Source: Phaeoceros laevis
Lineage: Eukaryota; Anthocerotophyta; Anthocerotopsida; Notothyladales
Direction: 5' to 3'
Length of the DNA stretch: 25,124 nt
Assembly (NCBI GenBank): GCA_049999765.1
Contig: JBNGIQ010002480.1
Span: forward strand, 1-25,124
The notes beneath the pieces were generated by a model that was not told the DNA's origin, made no database searches, and was given only the letters and a program-made list of their open reading frames with translations. This document shows positions 9,668-21,521 of the stretch, one piece after another; the first letter of the stretch is position 1; every line of letters starts with the position of its first letter. Made by a program: the position numbers and the translations under genes.

Positions 9668-12600
9668 TCATACGCAAAGCGTGGTAGGAATGCTGCCCAG
9701 AGTGTCAATCACCAACTCTTCTATCATCGTTCTCAAAATGTGCCTCTCGATTTCTAGTCCTATTTCCGAAACCTCCTGGACGAAGTTGGTCCAAAGTCCA
9801 TCCCCGTGCCCCATATCATACACAATTAGAGCGTCAACTGGCTCCACGTCCATGTTCCGCCACTGGCTCACCTGCCCATGCACCAGCTTCACCAGCTCCT
9901 TCCCGATCGGTTGAGGCCTCACAGACAGCACCTGCTTCATACACCAGGGCTCGTCCTCCACGTACTTCCGAAGCCTGACGTACAAGGCCTCGTTCACACA
10001 GTCGAAGAAGAGCTTACGATCCAGCCACTGCGAAGGGTCCAGCTTGCTGGACGCGGTGGTTGTTTCGTTTCTGCTGTTGGTTCCACAACCGTCCTCCCTG
10101 CACTGATCCGCTTCACTGCATCCCCGGTCCTGGTTCTCCAGCTGGGTGAACAAGTCCGGATCAATTGGCAGCCTTGGAGAATGCCAAGTGGGTGCTCGGT
10201 GAAGAAAATCCGCACGTCCCAGGATATCTGTGATGTAAGCCTCGTCCTCGTCTTCTTCCTTGGAAGTAGCTGTCGGCTCTTGCATGCCGATTTCCCTCAA
10301 GTCGATCTGGCGGATGCGAGACAGATCCAGAATTGCCTCCATAATGTTGGCCGTGTCTACTGCTCTTACAGTTGTCTGTTCACAAGAGCTGCTAGGCCTG
10401 GGGAGGTCCTGCTCATCTTGTGACTCTTGGATGCTTGTGAATCCTACTTCTGGCCGCAGGATACCGCCTGGTAGTGAAGCATTCTCAACTACATCAAACA
10501 CCAGCGATAATGAGTTCAATCTCTGTGTTGACCAAGGGCACAAGATCTCAAAACCAGCCTGCGTAATGCAATCAAACCCATACCTTCCATGCCATCTTCC
10601 ACTTGAACAACTGCCTTGGGAGACAATCCTTCTTGGGAGATACCATCTTGAGAGCTTTCATCCTCAAATGGTGCCTCCAAAGTGGAAACTGGACTAGGCT
10701 GCCCACTATCATCAGTGCACGCGGCCTCTTCACAAGCTTGTTCTCGTGAGTCACCTTCGGTTATAAACACCCTGGGAACCGGAGAGCTGCCCAAGTCGTA
10801 CTTCCCAGTGCTGGTGGGCTGGAAAGCATGAACCCACCAAACCTGGTGAGTTCAATACAAAACGGGACCCAGCAAGCCCAACACAATGAATGCTTTGAAG
10901 CGACAGGAGAGGGTGGAAAAAAAAACATACCGGGAGGCTGTCAAGCGTCTGCTTGCATTTCGATGGCGAAATGGTACTGCTGGTGATAGCGTCCTTTAAA
11001 GATCCTGGATCCGAGCCGTACTCTCGATTGTTCAACTGTTTTACCCGCTTCAGCAGATAGTCGTTAAGTGGCGATTCCGACTTGCTTTCTCCGGGCTCCT
11101 CGGACTCGGATAGTGCCCTCCGCCAGAACATGTCATGCTGCTCCATGGTCTCATTCATTCTGGCAGCCACGTAGGAGGCGAACATCTCCTCAGGATCCTC
11201 TTCACCTGTAGCTCTTTCGCACCAATGGCCATCTCCCCTGAACTGTGTTACAGCACCCCGCTGCAGAGCTCTCGTTAGCCTTGCTTGCGCTTTTCGCCTT
11301 TCGTAATCTTCGTCCACTGTCTTGTCGTCAAACAGATCATCTCTTCGCCAGCTAGTCTTGCCGTCCTCTTGGAGTTCTGGCCTCACCTTGGTTGGTGTGG
11401 TTGACAAGCTGTTGGAGACAGACAAGGGCTTCCTGGGAGAGAAATGCACCTCGGACGCTCCTTGTCCTGGTTTAGTTGTGGCATCTTCCTTGGTCTCCAG
11501 CACATCTGCGAGCTCACTGACCAGGCACCCTAGAGGTAGCTTGCCACTGGTGGAGTCAAAAGATGAGCCCCAGGAACCCCGCCCGAAGATGTCATCAATG
11601 TCAGGAGACATGCTCATCACCTGGCCAGTGGAAGGTTTGTCAGCCTGGATTTTTTTGGAACCCCTTCGAAGAACCACAGGAGATTCAGGGGAGGTAGGCT
11701 TCCGCCTTAACAGTGACTTGATAGAATAGGAGTCGTTCTTCTTTGGGTTTTGCGCCTCCCCAATGGCTTTGTTCTCATCGGCATCCTTGTCTTTCCGAGC
11801 TCTGAAGAGTCTGCTGTAACTCAAAAGCCCTCCACTGCTCTTGCTGGCACTGCTCTCCGGCTCACTCCCTTGTGCAGAACCTGGTGAATCCTCAGCTCCA
11901 GAGGGCCCAGCTGCAGGAAACACGCGGCTGCTAGGAGGGCTGAGATCTCTTTCCTGCTTCCTGTCTGACTTACCTCGAAGAGCTTTCATAGCACGGAAAC
12001 CTGCACTTGCTTTCTTCTCATGGACAACTTCCTCACTTGTTGGCAAAGCACCTGCTGCAGAGCCCTTCAGAGACCGAGAAGAGGATTTGGAACGTGGGCT
12101 AGGTTTTACTTTTACTTGGGCATCACTGCTGCCTTTCGTTTGGTCTTGCTGGACAGCCTCGCCTTCCAGGAACTGAGCTTGACCAAGCAGCTTCTTATCC
12201 TCGCGGGCACTCTTGCTACGAAGCAGGGACCCCATCTTCGAGGATGCCCGTGAGACCTTCTCCTTCACACTGCCGCTCCTGTGGAGAGGTTGAGGCTGCT
12301 CAGTCACGCTGAAACTCCGCACAAGCTCGGACTTTTGCTCCGGAGTGAGTTTTCCAAGCTGATCATGCTTCCCAAACATTTCCTTCTTCTTCCCTAGGCC
12401 TATCTCCTGGGTGGGAGAGCCTTGATAACGAGACAGCACAGATTCAAAGTCTGTTTCCCTGTCCTGCTGGCGGAAGGACCCACCTGGAGACCCAGCACCA
12501 AATCTGCTCAATGGAGGAGACGGGTTCAAATGCCTTCCTCGAGACGCTAGCTCCTGAGGCTTCAATTCCTCTTCTTCATCTTCGTCTTCTTCGTTGTCGT

Positions 12601-14212
12601 GTACCATTGGGTAGGATAGACGATCGATTCCCGACTTGAACGACACAGAGGTTGGCCGCAGAGTCACAACAGTATGCAATTGATGCCCTGGAGAGGAATA
12701 GCCAGCCCTCTTCTTGCTGCCATCAGACGCAGCCCCGTCATCGTGCTCGACAGCCAGAGAGTCCCAGTATTCCCTGCTGACGCCAGATACTGAATCCTCA
12801 TCAAAACCTTCTGGGACATCATCCTGACTGGCAACTCCGGCATCCGCAGGAAAGGCACCTCTGAAATCCAGTGCCCGTCGCCCACCAGCCGAAATAGTGT
12901 GAACTGGGTTGGTGTCCTGGAGAGGACCCTTGACAGGAGATGGCCGACCAGCACTCGTCCTACCCTTGACAATGTTGGGCTCAAGAATTTTCTGAGCAGC
13001 CTCCAGAAGGATAGTAGCGCTTTTGCTCCCCATTTTAGTGGGACTGCGGTTTGGAGAAGAGACTTTGTTGTGGTTCTTGGAAGGTAGCAGGATGGGGCGC
13101 CTGGAAGAGGCAGCCATCTTGGACATCATCTGCTTGGGATCCTCGGAAGCCACCTTCGCGAGCTGCCCAGCTGATCGGATGCCGCTCGCCGCCTCCGGCT
13201 CAGAGGCAGCAGCAGCAGAAGGAAGAGGGTGTCTGCGGTCTCCATGATGCATACCCCTGTTTTGCGGCGCACGCTTCTTCGGAGATTTCCTCACGCCCTC
13301 ATTCAAAGCCGAAGCCTTCTTCCCCATTGCAGCAGGCAGCACAGTGTCCCCCACTGCGAGTCTGCGGACAGGTAAAGGAGAAGCCTTGGCTCTCCCGGGC
13401 GACTTGCGCACCTCGGAAAGTCCCCTATCTGGTGCTCCTGCTTTTGAGAACTGGTCCCCTCCATCCTGCCTGAAGGACCTGAGCTCGTGAGGTCCCCTCG
13501 GGCTGAGCAGCCCCTCATAAGCGTTGTCCTGCCTGCTGGTGGACTGGGCAGCCTTGCCATCAAAAGAAGCACGGGGTGCAGTAGGGGTGGAAGAAGGCAG
13601 CGACTCCAGCCCCATAAGCCTGGCAACCACACCGGGGACTCGCTTGGGAGGCGAGACAACAGCAGCTCCACCAGCATTGGTTGCTGGCGGAGACAGTCCC
13701 CTCTGCTCGTGCAAACCTCCATTCCTGCTGGGGGAGCTGGTCCTGCTCTCATCCGCAATCTGCAGACACATGCATTTTCAAAATTCAGAAAGCTACCGAC
13801 ACTTGTGCAACAAAGGAGAAGACCTCGGAGGCGTCGCATCCTACCAGCAGGAGCTTGGCTGCTGTACGCTTCTCATCCCCTCCCGGCTTCACGCCTCTGC
13901 TTGGCCTCTCTGCAGCAATGCAAATCAAAATTGATCAACCCACTGCATGCAATAGTACCCAATTATTCCGCCCGATCGCCCCCACAACGGCAGCCGCAAA
14001 CTGAGCTTGGAGGAGCTAGCCTCCACATCCATCCCCTCCTTCCAGACCGGACCTGCAGGAAGGCGCTTGGAGAAGATGCGCGATCCTTGCAACCGCTTAT
14101 TCCAGTCGAAGAAATTGAAGAAGACACCCACACAGCCCCCCAATTTGGGCGTCTGAAGCTGCTGAGACTTCAAAGCGGTGGGCGTCTGTGTCTCGACAAG
14201 CTCCTTCTTCAT
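9668..14212 (-). CDS. VARLMGL/DUF4378 (TRM / LONGIFOLIA-related) protein, five exons
   Basis: The exons are 14212-14053, 13909-13845, 13759-10931, 10818-10584 and 10488-9668, giving about 1369 residues in frame. Exons 1-2 encode the family N-terminus: GVFFNFFDWN (about 29-38), IFSKRLPA, then GGDEKRTAAKLLL, which splices directly to IADESR. VARLMGLE is at about 120-127. Exon 3 is a long Ser/Pro/Lys-rich disordered region with SPVV-type and EEDEDEEEEL segments. The C-terminus (exon 5) is a DUF4378 domain, with YITDIL, WLDRKLFFDCVNEAL and EIGLEIERHILRTMIEELV. TRM proteins recruit TON1/PP2A to microtubules and shape division planes and cell elongation in Arabidopsis; that role here is inference. 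The exon 4/5 junction is the least certain: the acceptor TTTGATGTAG at about 10489 keeps phase 1, while nearer AGs give stops. The 5' leader is GA-rich on the sense strand. Confidence 0.88.
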
Positions 14213-16181
14213 GATTCCACCAATCTCCCCCTCCCCCCCACCCTCCTCAATCCCTTCCCTACCAACTCACTGCGCTTGCAACCTCCCCCACCACAATTTC
14301 CTCCAATCTCCAACCAGTCCTGAGCTGCAACTAGTCCTCCCAGCTAGCTACAGAAACCCGTAACAACGCAGCAGCTCAACCCATCGACTCCCTCCGCCAG
14401 GCAGCAGCAGCAGCGGCAATGGCGATCACCGGAGGCAGAGGCAGCTCAAGCAATCAAAGCGGCAGCAGCTCCCAGACAAGGCCGCCATAGCCGGCAACGA
14501 GAATTGGAGCACACCCTCCTCCTCCTCCACTTCCTCCCGCCCGCAGCAGCTCGGACACGGAAGCACGCATTCTGCCCCGTTGGCCACTCAAAAGTCACCG
14601 CGTTGAGCAATCCCGCACCACTCCTCACCCCAATGCAGGCAGGCAGGCTCCGAAGCGCACGCACTTCCGCACAGAAGAAGAATCGGTTGAAGCGAGAGCC
14701 ACGCCGGTCGCGCAACCAGCGCAGGAGAGAAGCAGAAAAAGGTGGTGTGCTGGTCAGCTTGTGGTCGCGGCAGCAGCCATGGACATGTATCCGCTTCCGT
14801 CGGCACCGTAGCATACGACCGATGACGGTGCTACTGTTAGACGAGTGTGAACAGAACTTGTGTTCAAATTTCGAACAACGGCTGACCATCCGTATCGTGC
14901 TCGGCACCGCTTGCTGCCCCAATTTGTGAATCCCTCATTTATTAATACTAAGCTCAACCGACGACTCCTCTCGGGAAGCGTGCCGACCCCGGCCCGGATT
15001 TTCAAATTTTGAATCACCATCCGGGCGTATTAACTGTTGCATAATACGATAAGCTCAGCATTCACTGCTTACGCATACGAGCCTCGTACTCGAACCGTAT
15101 TTGGGACTGGCACCTGCCATATTCAATAATAGACTGAGCCTGCCAGGGCAGGGCAGCAGGGCCGGGCAGCCAGACATATGTGTAAGACCCTGCTGTGCAT
15201 CATGAGTGAGGAAGCAGGTGACGTAAGCGCGGCCATTGCCAGTAAAAGTAGCAGTAGATATACGATAGGGTGACGTGTCCCGGAATACATACATACCCTG
15301 GCTTTTTCCGCTTTTCAAAATCCCTTTCTATTTATCGGTCCGCTTCCATCATTCCCGCTCCCCATCCCAGGTTTCAATATTGTGCCATTTATGGCATGGA
15401 CCGTTAAAGCGAGGGCGGGCCCCCGCGGGACGTCATTTCGTGGTTTCGCCGCTTCTGGCGGAAAGGGACGGGTAGTAAAACGTGCAACGGAGGAGGAAGA
15501 AGGATGGACGGAATCCGACGGACAGAGCATCATTCATCATTCCGATCTCCGGGTCGGGGCAGTGGGACCGTCGTAACGTTACTAGCGGGGTTCATCATTT
15601 TGGCCGGAAAACATTTGTCCTACTCTATACGAAACAAGACTGAAACGGGATCCGTTTTGTACCTCTGTTTGTTAGTGTGGGGCCGATCAATGCCTGGCGC
15701 GGACATCGAGCTAGCTAGGGCGGTGCGGTGGTGCCTACCAGCTAGCCGACTGGCCTGGACGAGGACGACGGATTCCCCTTCTTCCTTTTCTTATCATTAC
15801 GAGTCTACTTCACCTTTTGTTTCTGCCCGCCTGGATGTGGCTCTTTCTGGCGATAAAGCTATGGGTAGGCCATGCCGCATCGCAGGATCAGACGAAGAAG
15901 CTCCCACCAATGCCGACGCCGACAAGCCTGCGAATTCGACTGCCAAAAGCTGCTCCAGTCCGATTACATAATAGACTAGTTTACATGCAGCAAAGAAGAA
16001 AAAAAGGTAAGGGGTGATGAGGAGAAAAAGTGTCCCGAGTCGGTAGCCATGTCTTGTCTGCTCCCTGTGTGCCTGACTGCTTGCCTGCCTGTATGAGATG
16101 ATGATGTTGGGCCTGGGGCCCCACCGGAAGGACTGAGCGCAAGGACTGAGACCTGCAAACAAAACACCGGACCGGATTGGG
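14213..16181. other. TRM 5' leader/promoter, then intergenic DNA
   Basis: From 14213 to about 14480 the minus strand is GA-rich, as expected for the 5' UTR of the TRM gene. The TTTATTAATA stretch near 14940 is an A/T-rich promoter candidate. Beyond that I see no gene. Open frames of 130-155 codons (for example 15504-15971 plus and 14504-14929 plus) lack recognisable domains and look like chance frames in GC-rich DNA. Confidence 0.4.
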
Positions 16182-16213
16182 ACCCTAAACCCTAAACCCT
16201 GCAAACAAAACAC
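16152..16213. repeat. Interstitial telomere-type repeat inside a 16-bp direct repeat
   Basis: CCCTAAACCCTAAACCCT at 16183-16200 is 2.5 units of the plant telomere sequence and also a double telo-box. It is flanked by identical CCTGCAAACAAAACAC copies at 16152-16167 and 16198-16213. Just upstream, AGGACTGAG is repeated (16128 and 16142). It could be a promoter telo-box for an unseen gene, or a scar of double-strand-break repair with telomerase-type filling. Confidence 0.85.
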
Positions 16214-18236
16214 AAAAAATGCGAGTCTTACTTTCCTAATCCTTCAACAACGACACTCTCTTCGTGCAGTTGGAGCTTCGCTTGTTGCATGATGCTCTCC
16301 TCACTTCCTTTCAGCTTTCCCTCCCTCCTGGCAACGATTAATGGCAATGTCTGTTCAGTAAGTCTCTAATCAGCTGACTGGAAACCAAGACGGAGTCGGC
16401 CGGTTGCGCATCTTGTCTTGTCACCTTCTGTGAAACCCTAGACACGAGGCGCAAGACACGAGGAAGGTAAGAGAACAAGGTGGGGGCACGTTTCTTCCCA
16501 GACATGTAAACTTTTAGACCCCCGCGCCACGCACAGAAGCAAACAAACAAGCAGGACGGGGGTACTGTACATTCTGTACAGTAACAATTTGATGGTCTCC
16601 TGCACCTATCGCCTGCCTGCATTTGATGATCAGCAGGACAATAGCCCGGCAGCAGCAGCAGCAGTACACACAGTAGGATCAACGAACCTTGCCATCGTCC
16701 ATTTCCACCTTGCTGTCTGTCTGTCTGTCGCTTTGTATCCTCCTCCACCCTCCCTCCCTGCCTGCCTTCCAGCTCGCCAAGGGGTCGGTTGCAGTCAATG
16801 CCGTAACCTTGTGATGAGGGAAGATGAGGTAGAGGAGGACATTGTCAACCTCCCTGGTACACCGGTTGAAACTGGCTGCCTTCACACCGCACCTGCGCCC
16901 TAATGAGGAGGAGCAAGCTCGTGAGACAGATTAGACAACACATAATAAGCACTCACCCACCCGTGGCAAGGATCAAAAGTCGCACCATCATCTAACTAGG
17001 CAGTAGACTAGCAGAGCTTCTGGATAACCGGATTCTCCTTCTGGAAATTCACCAAGAGAAACACAAACTCGGCCCGGCCGGCGACCACGTGAACTGTACG
17101 CTCTCTCATCTTGGCTCGATGTGCAGAGCAAGCTTTCAGTTCACGCCAACCGTGTCCCTTTAAGGTCAAGGTGCACGCACAACATAAAAGACTAAGCAGC
17201 GGACATCACCATTTGGCTGTCATCAAATTTTGAGCCCTTCTGGCTCGGATCCTCCCTCCCACCCTGCTTGGCTGCCACGCAACTTCTCGTCTAGGGGGCC
17301 TCGGAACCTGGCATGCGCACCATGCAACCACGGTACTTGGCTGGCACAGATTCTGGCTCCTGCATAACACCCTACCCTACCAATAAGGAGCGATAAGCAA
17401 GCCCTCAGTACTTTCTACTCCCACTAATGCCTCCAGATTGGAGAGACTAAAGTCGTGCCTCCGTGTCAGCCTTGTGTTCTAAGTCACATCAGCTCGTCAC
17501 CCCGTCGTCACATGTGTAGGATTTCTACGTAAACAGTCCTTTGGAAGGATGAAAAGCTGTGCTCAGTCTTAAAGGATCTCTCTGATTCCCTCTCCCACAA
17601 CAGCCAATAGCCTACGCGAGCCACTAACTAAGTTAGCTATGAGCGGTGCACTTGCTCAAGTCTTGCTATGAACATGCTCAGGTTTCAACCTGTAGTAAGC
17701 TGTACACTTGCTCAACATGCTTAAGATCCGGTTCCAGTTTGGTGGGCCAGGCCTATCACGAATGACAAACCAAGCGATCGACCCATGTGTTCCGAGATCG
17801 ATAGCTGCCCTACTTTGGAGGATACTGTTTAAACAAACCGGTTTCTGAGATCCTTCAGCGGATTCATGACCTAGTCTAATCCGCAAAGCCATGAAGAGCG
17901 ACAGTATCTTGACCACTTGGACTTCCTGGTCAAATCAAGCGGCGAGGAAGCTGCGAGGTGCTACCCTGAGCTGCCCCAGCTGGCCGGAGTCGAAGCCTGG
18001 CCCACTGGCCAAACCCAACCGCGGGAAGGGTGGTACATGAAGCTTCACATGGGAAGATGGATTGATGTAGTAGTCTGTCAGGGCGACCGCGTTCCATCTG
18101 CGGATCCCTGTGCTTCCAGCTACTTCCACGAAGCCAGGATCGCACTCACAGATTTCTACGTGGCCTTGGATGAACTTGGAGGTCAGGTCAGTACAAGTGG
18201 AGGCTGGACAGGGGGTGGCTAGATGCTGAATGTCCA
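16214..18236. other. Intergenic region and promoter of the lectin receptor kinase
   Basis: No supported gene. Simple repeats occur (CAG repeats at about 16650, TCTG at about 16715). A G-box (ACCACGTGAA) lies at about 17084. The frame at 17917-18222 (plus) and an overlapping minus-strand frame with a CECDPGF string were examined and not accepted. The last few hundred bases presumably hold the kinase promoter and 5' UTR. Confidence 0.35.
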
Positions 18237-20672
18237 ATGGGGCATTCGAAAGCGCTGGACGGATTCAGGGTCTCGGTGGTGGTGTTGAGCCTCCTGATTC
18301 TTGGCCACCCTGCGCAAGCTGATGTGCAGCTCTCATACCCACCGTACCCCGCTTTGTTCCGCCCGGAATCCATCTTCAATTGCACAGGTTGGAGTCAATA
18401 CGATGTCAGCCAGGATCAGTACTGTAGGGTTAGCCAGGACGGAACCTCCTTCGAGCTCACTCCCAACTCGGGGGCAGGGGCAAGCACGTTCAACACCAGC
18501 GCCAGACTCATGTACAGGAACCCTGTCCGGTTCTACGATTCATCGACCGGGCAGGCAGCATCCTTCAGCACCTTCTTCACATTCTCCATTCAGAAAGTGG
18601 TGGCAGCTGAGCAGCTTGGCAGTGGTATGACCTTTCTTATTGCTCCCGACCCCACTACTCCGAACAGGTCAATTGGGGGAGACCTGGGATTGTTCGATTC
18701 CAGCACGGAAACTGGCAATCCTGACAACGGGCAGTTGTCCAGGGTTGTGGCGGTGGAAATTGATACGTACCAGAGGGGAGCATTTGACACTCTGGAAGCA
18801 CCGCACATAGGGCTTGACCTCAACAGTCTCAGGTCCGCCAATGCCAGCTACATGTGGAATGAAACTGTACTGGCGACACAGAGGGTTGCGGTTTGGATTG
18901 ACTATGTTGCAGCCACTCAGTACCTCGAGGTCAGGCTGATGAACGTCACAGAAGGAGCTCCAGTGACGAAAGAAAACGGGGTGGTGTGGCTGACTTATTC
19001 AGGGCTCAACCTGTCTTCGTATGTGAACGAGTACTCCTATGTTGGGTTTTCTGCAGCTTCAGCCAGTAATGTGGACCTCAGAGGTGAACTGCATTCTGTC
19101 TACAGTTGGACCTTTTCAAGCACGGGGTGGACGACGGGACAGCAGCGAAGAGTGGAGGGAGCTCCTCGGGTAGGATAATTGGTGTGGTGGCTGGACTGGC
19201 TGTAGCGGTTGTCCTTGTTCTGGCAGCCGTTGCCTTCTTCCTGTGGAGGAGATCGAAGAAGAAGGCGGGCAAGGTTTCAACCAACAAGCCGAAGTCTGAG
19301 TTCAGCACATCTGAGATACTGGGGTTTTCAGGCCTTGATGGTCCCAGGGAATTTTCGTACCATGAGCTGAAAGTGGCAACCTCAAACTTTAGTGACCAGA
19401 GTGTGCTTGGAGAAGGAGGTTTTGGGAAAGTTCACAGAGGTATTCTTGCCGACAAGACTTTGGTGGCAGTCAAAAGGGTGGCAGAACACTCAAGGCAAGG
19501 AGAAAGGGAATTCCTATCAGAGGTACTGACTGCTTAAAAACCTTTGTTTTCCAACACGTTTGCAATTATCCTGTTGTTCATCCCATGTCTAAGATTGTTG
19601 TTTTTCGCTGGTGACAGGTGACAACCATTGGAAGACTCCGTCACAAGAATTTGGTCCCCCTCAGGGGATGGTGCAAGACCCAGGACGAGCTGCTGCTAGT
19701 GTATGAGTACATGCCCAACGGGAGCTTGTTCGACCATCTCTTCCGAAGCACAAACAACAGTGACGATGACGAAGCTCAGCCCGGGTTGAAAAAGCCCCTG
19801 GCAGTATCTGCACAAGACGACGTGCTCTCCTGGGACCATAGATACGGAATCATCCAGGGAGTGGCCTCTGCTTTGCATTATCTGCACTCGGAATGGGAGG
19901 AGCAGACTTTGATACACAGGGACGTGAAGAGTTCAAACGTGATGTTGGATGCAAGCTGGAATGCTAGACTAGGAGACTTCGGACTTGCACGGGTGGTGAA
20001 GAAAAACAAATCGGCTGCCACTGTCACCAATGCTGCAGGTATGTATCCAGGCTGCCGTCGAATTGCAGCTAGCTCCTTGATTGCTTTGAAGGCATCAAAT
20101 TTGTGCTGTGCTAAAACCTAGTTACCCGTTTTGCAGGGACAAGAGGTTATTTGGCTCCGGAAAGCATGTACTCTGACAAAGTGAGCGCTGAGTCTGACGT
20201 GTTCAGCTTCGGAGTTCTGACGTTGGAAATAGCCTCAGGTAGAAAACCTATCGAGTGGCTCAGACCACCTGAGGAGAAGTTCTTGGTGAACTGGACGTGG
20301 TCGTTAAACCAGGAGGGAAGGCTGTTGGAAGCTGCAGACCCGCAGCTAGCAGGTGAATATGATGCTGGGCAGATCGTTACAGCTCTAAGGGTCGGCTTGC
20401 TATGCTGCGTAGAGGAGCCTACACAGAGGCCTTCCATGAGGCAGGTCATACAGTACTTGATCAGTGGCAATATTAACGTGACGGCGTTGCATCAATCAAT
20501 GCCACCTTTGGACTACAAGATGGGAGCCATCTCCAGTAATAATGATACTACTGGCTCCAGTGGTGGCACAAGTAGAGGACAGACAGGAGCGTCCCCTCTC
20601 TCTGGTAGCAGTGCCTCTACATTTGGATCACGTGCATCACAAGGATCATATGGACGGCAAGCTTTCCAATAG
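18237..20672 (+). CDS. L-type lectin receptor-like kinase with one-base frameshift
   Basis: Signal peptide 1-28, then a legume-lectin domain (about 30-297) with [35 protein letters not shown] and YVGFSAAS. A membrane helix lies at 19175-19249, then a Ser/Thr kinase. Exons end at 19522, resume at 19618-20038 and finish at 20137-20672, all GT-AG. Kinase motifs are intact: GEGGFGKV (19409), VAVK Lys (19472), HRD (Asp codon 19921), DFG (19975), APE (20154), DVFSFG. The lectin frame runs on to a stop at 19178, while the VDDG-linker, helix and kinase are in the next frame (open from 19106). One extra G in the G4 run at 19124-19127 would restore continuity (about 745 residues). As written, the gene yields a secreted lectin only. 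LecRLKs act at the plasma membrane in defence and wall sensing. The tail is Ser/Gly-rich. Confidence 0.85.
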
Positions 20673-21042
20673 CCGAAATCTTGCGGCCCATTTTAGTCCT
20701 CCGTTCTTAATAGAATGGCGGCAATCCTTTGTAACATGATCACTTCTATTGTGTGGACACCAACTTGTTTTGAAGGTGGTTACGATGTGGCAAACCATAC
20801 ACACACGCTGCTTCCAGGCCGAGCTGGACCTGACTGCAGTGACGCTGCTGCCTCCGCTGGCGATGCAGCCCATCAAAATACTCCATAAGCTTGTGCTTCC
20901 GGACATTAGCATTCTTCACCCAAACCATCTCTCCGGGATGCTGTTGTCACATGCTGGAGCCGCGAGGTACAACCATTGTGCTCCACGATAAGCATTCTCA
21001 TGTCATCCGATCACTATCCATGTGAAGATCACTAACTTCACA
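20673..21042. other. Kinase 3' flank, possible degraded LTR end
   Basis: This covers the 3' UTR of the kinase and unassigned sequence. The right end, TGTGAAG...CTTCACA at 21021-21042, is a short inverted repeat ending in CA directly before a primer-binding-site-like sequence, as the end of an LTR would be. No matching second LTR was seen. Confidence 0.3.
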
Positions 21043-21054
21043 TGGTGTCAGAGC
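21043..21054 (+). mobile_element. Primer-binding-site-like sequence of an LTR retrotransposon
   Basis: TGGTGTCAGAGC matches 11 of 12 bases of TGGTATCAGAGC, the complement of the initiator-Met tRNA 3' end used by most plant LTR retrotransposons. It follows a CA dinucleotide immediately, as expected. No gag/pol follows on this strand, so it would be a relic. Confidence 0.4.
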
Positions 21055-21079
21055 TTCCTGCCCAGTAGTCCTGTAATTG

Positions 21080-21165
21080 GCTTGCTACGGAGCAGCATGG
21101 TGAGATGCGGCTTGCTATGGAGCAGCAAGGTGAGACTTGCTATGGAGCAGCATGGTGAGATGCGG
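21080..21165. repeat. 30-bp tandem repeat, three copies
   Basis: The unit is CTTGCTATGGAGCAGCATGG plus TGAGATGCGG. Copies are at 21080-21109, 21110-21135 (four bases deleted at its end) and 21136-21165, with one or two substitutions. Confidence 0.9.
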
Positions 21166-21521
21166 ATTCTGCACTGTGCACCAGGGTTGCATACGTACTC
21201 GTAAACTGCCGGAAGCTGCCTCCACTTTGTTGATGCCTTTAACCCCTAATGGACCAAGGGATGAAAATGAGTATTGGAGACCATTTTTTTGTCATTTGTG
21301 ATTATTTTTGTAAAGAAATCGCCTAATTTTTTTATAATCTTTGAAGGTAGGACCTTTTTACATATGCTAGTGCAGTCTTTTTTTTTAAATCATTTTTAGT
21401 GCCCACAGTGCAGCCCGTTTTTCCCTTTCATCACTAACCATATATAAACTCATGTGTACTCGGGCTATTCAACCTACATTTTGAACTTTGAAGGAGAAAA
21501 AATGTGTTTCACTGAGTGTTT

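Noticed and set aside
13487-14323. 278-codon plus-strand frame
   Set aside because: It overlaps three coding exons and two introns of the TRM gene on the other strand; GC-rich shadow.
15504-15971. 155-codon plus-strand frame with one hydrophobic segment
   Set aside because: No recognised domain, no promoter or splice signals, codon content like neighbouring non-coding GC-rich DNA.
16338-16748. Minus-strand frame with a Leu-rich helix and Cys-rich stretch, resembling a secreted peptide
   Set aside because: It starts at GTG, the Leu run is a CAG microsatellite read backwards, and the hydrophobic part is not at the N-terminus of an ATG-started frame.
17917-18222. 101-codon plus-strand frame just before the receptor kinase
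   Set aside because: It begins with TTG, has no recognised domain and lies in the kinase's promoter/5' UTR.
17935-18237. Minus-strand frame with a CECDPGF string suggestive of an EGF-like module
   Set aside because: Too few correctly spaced cysteines, and upstream exons would have to lie inside the kinase gene.
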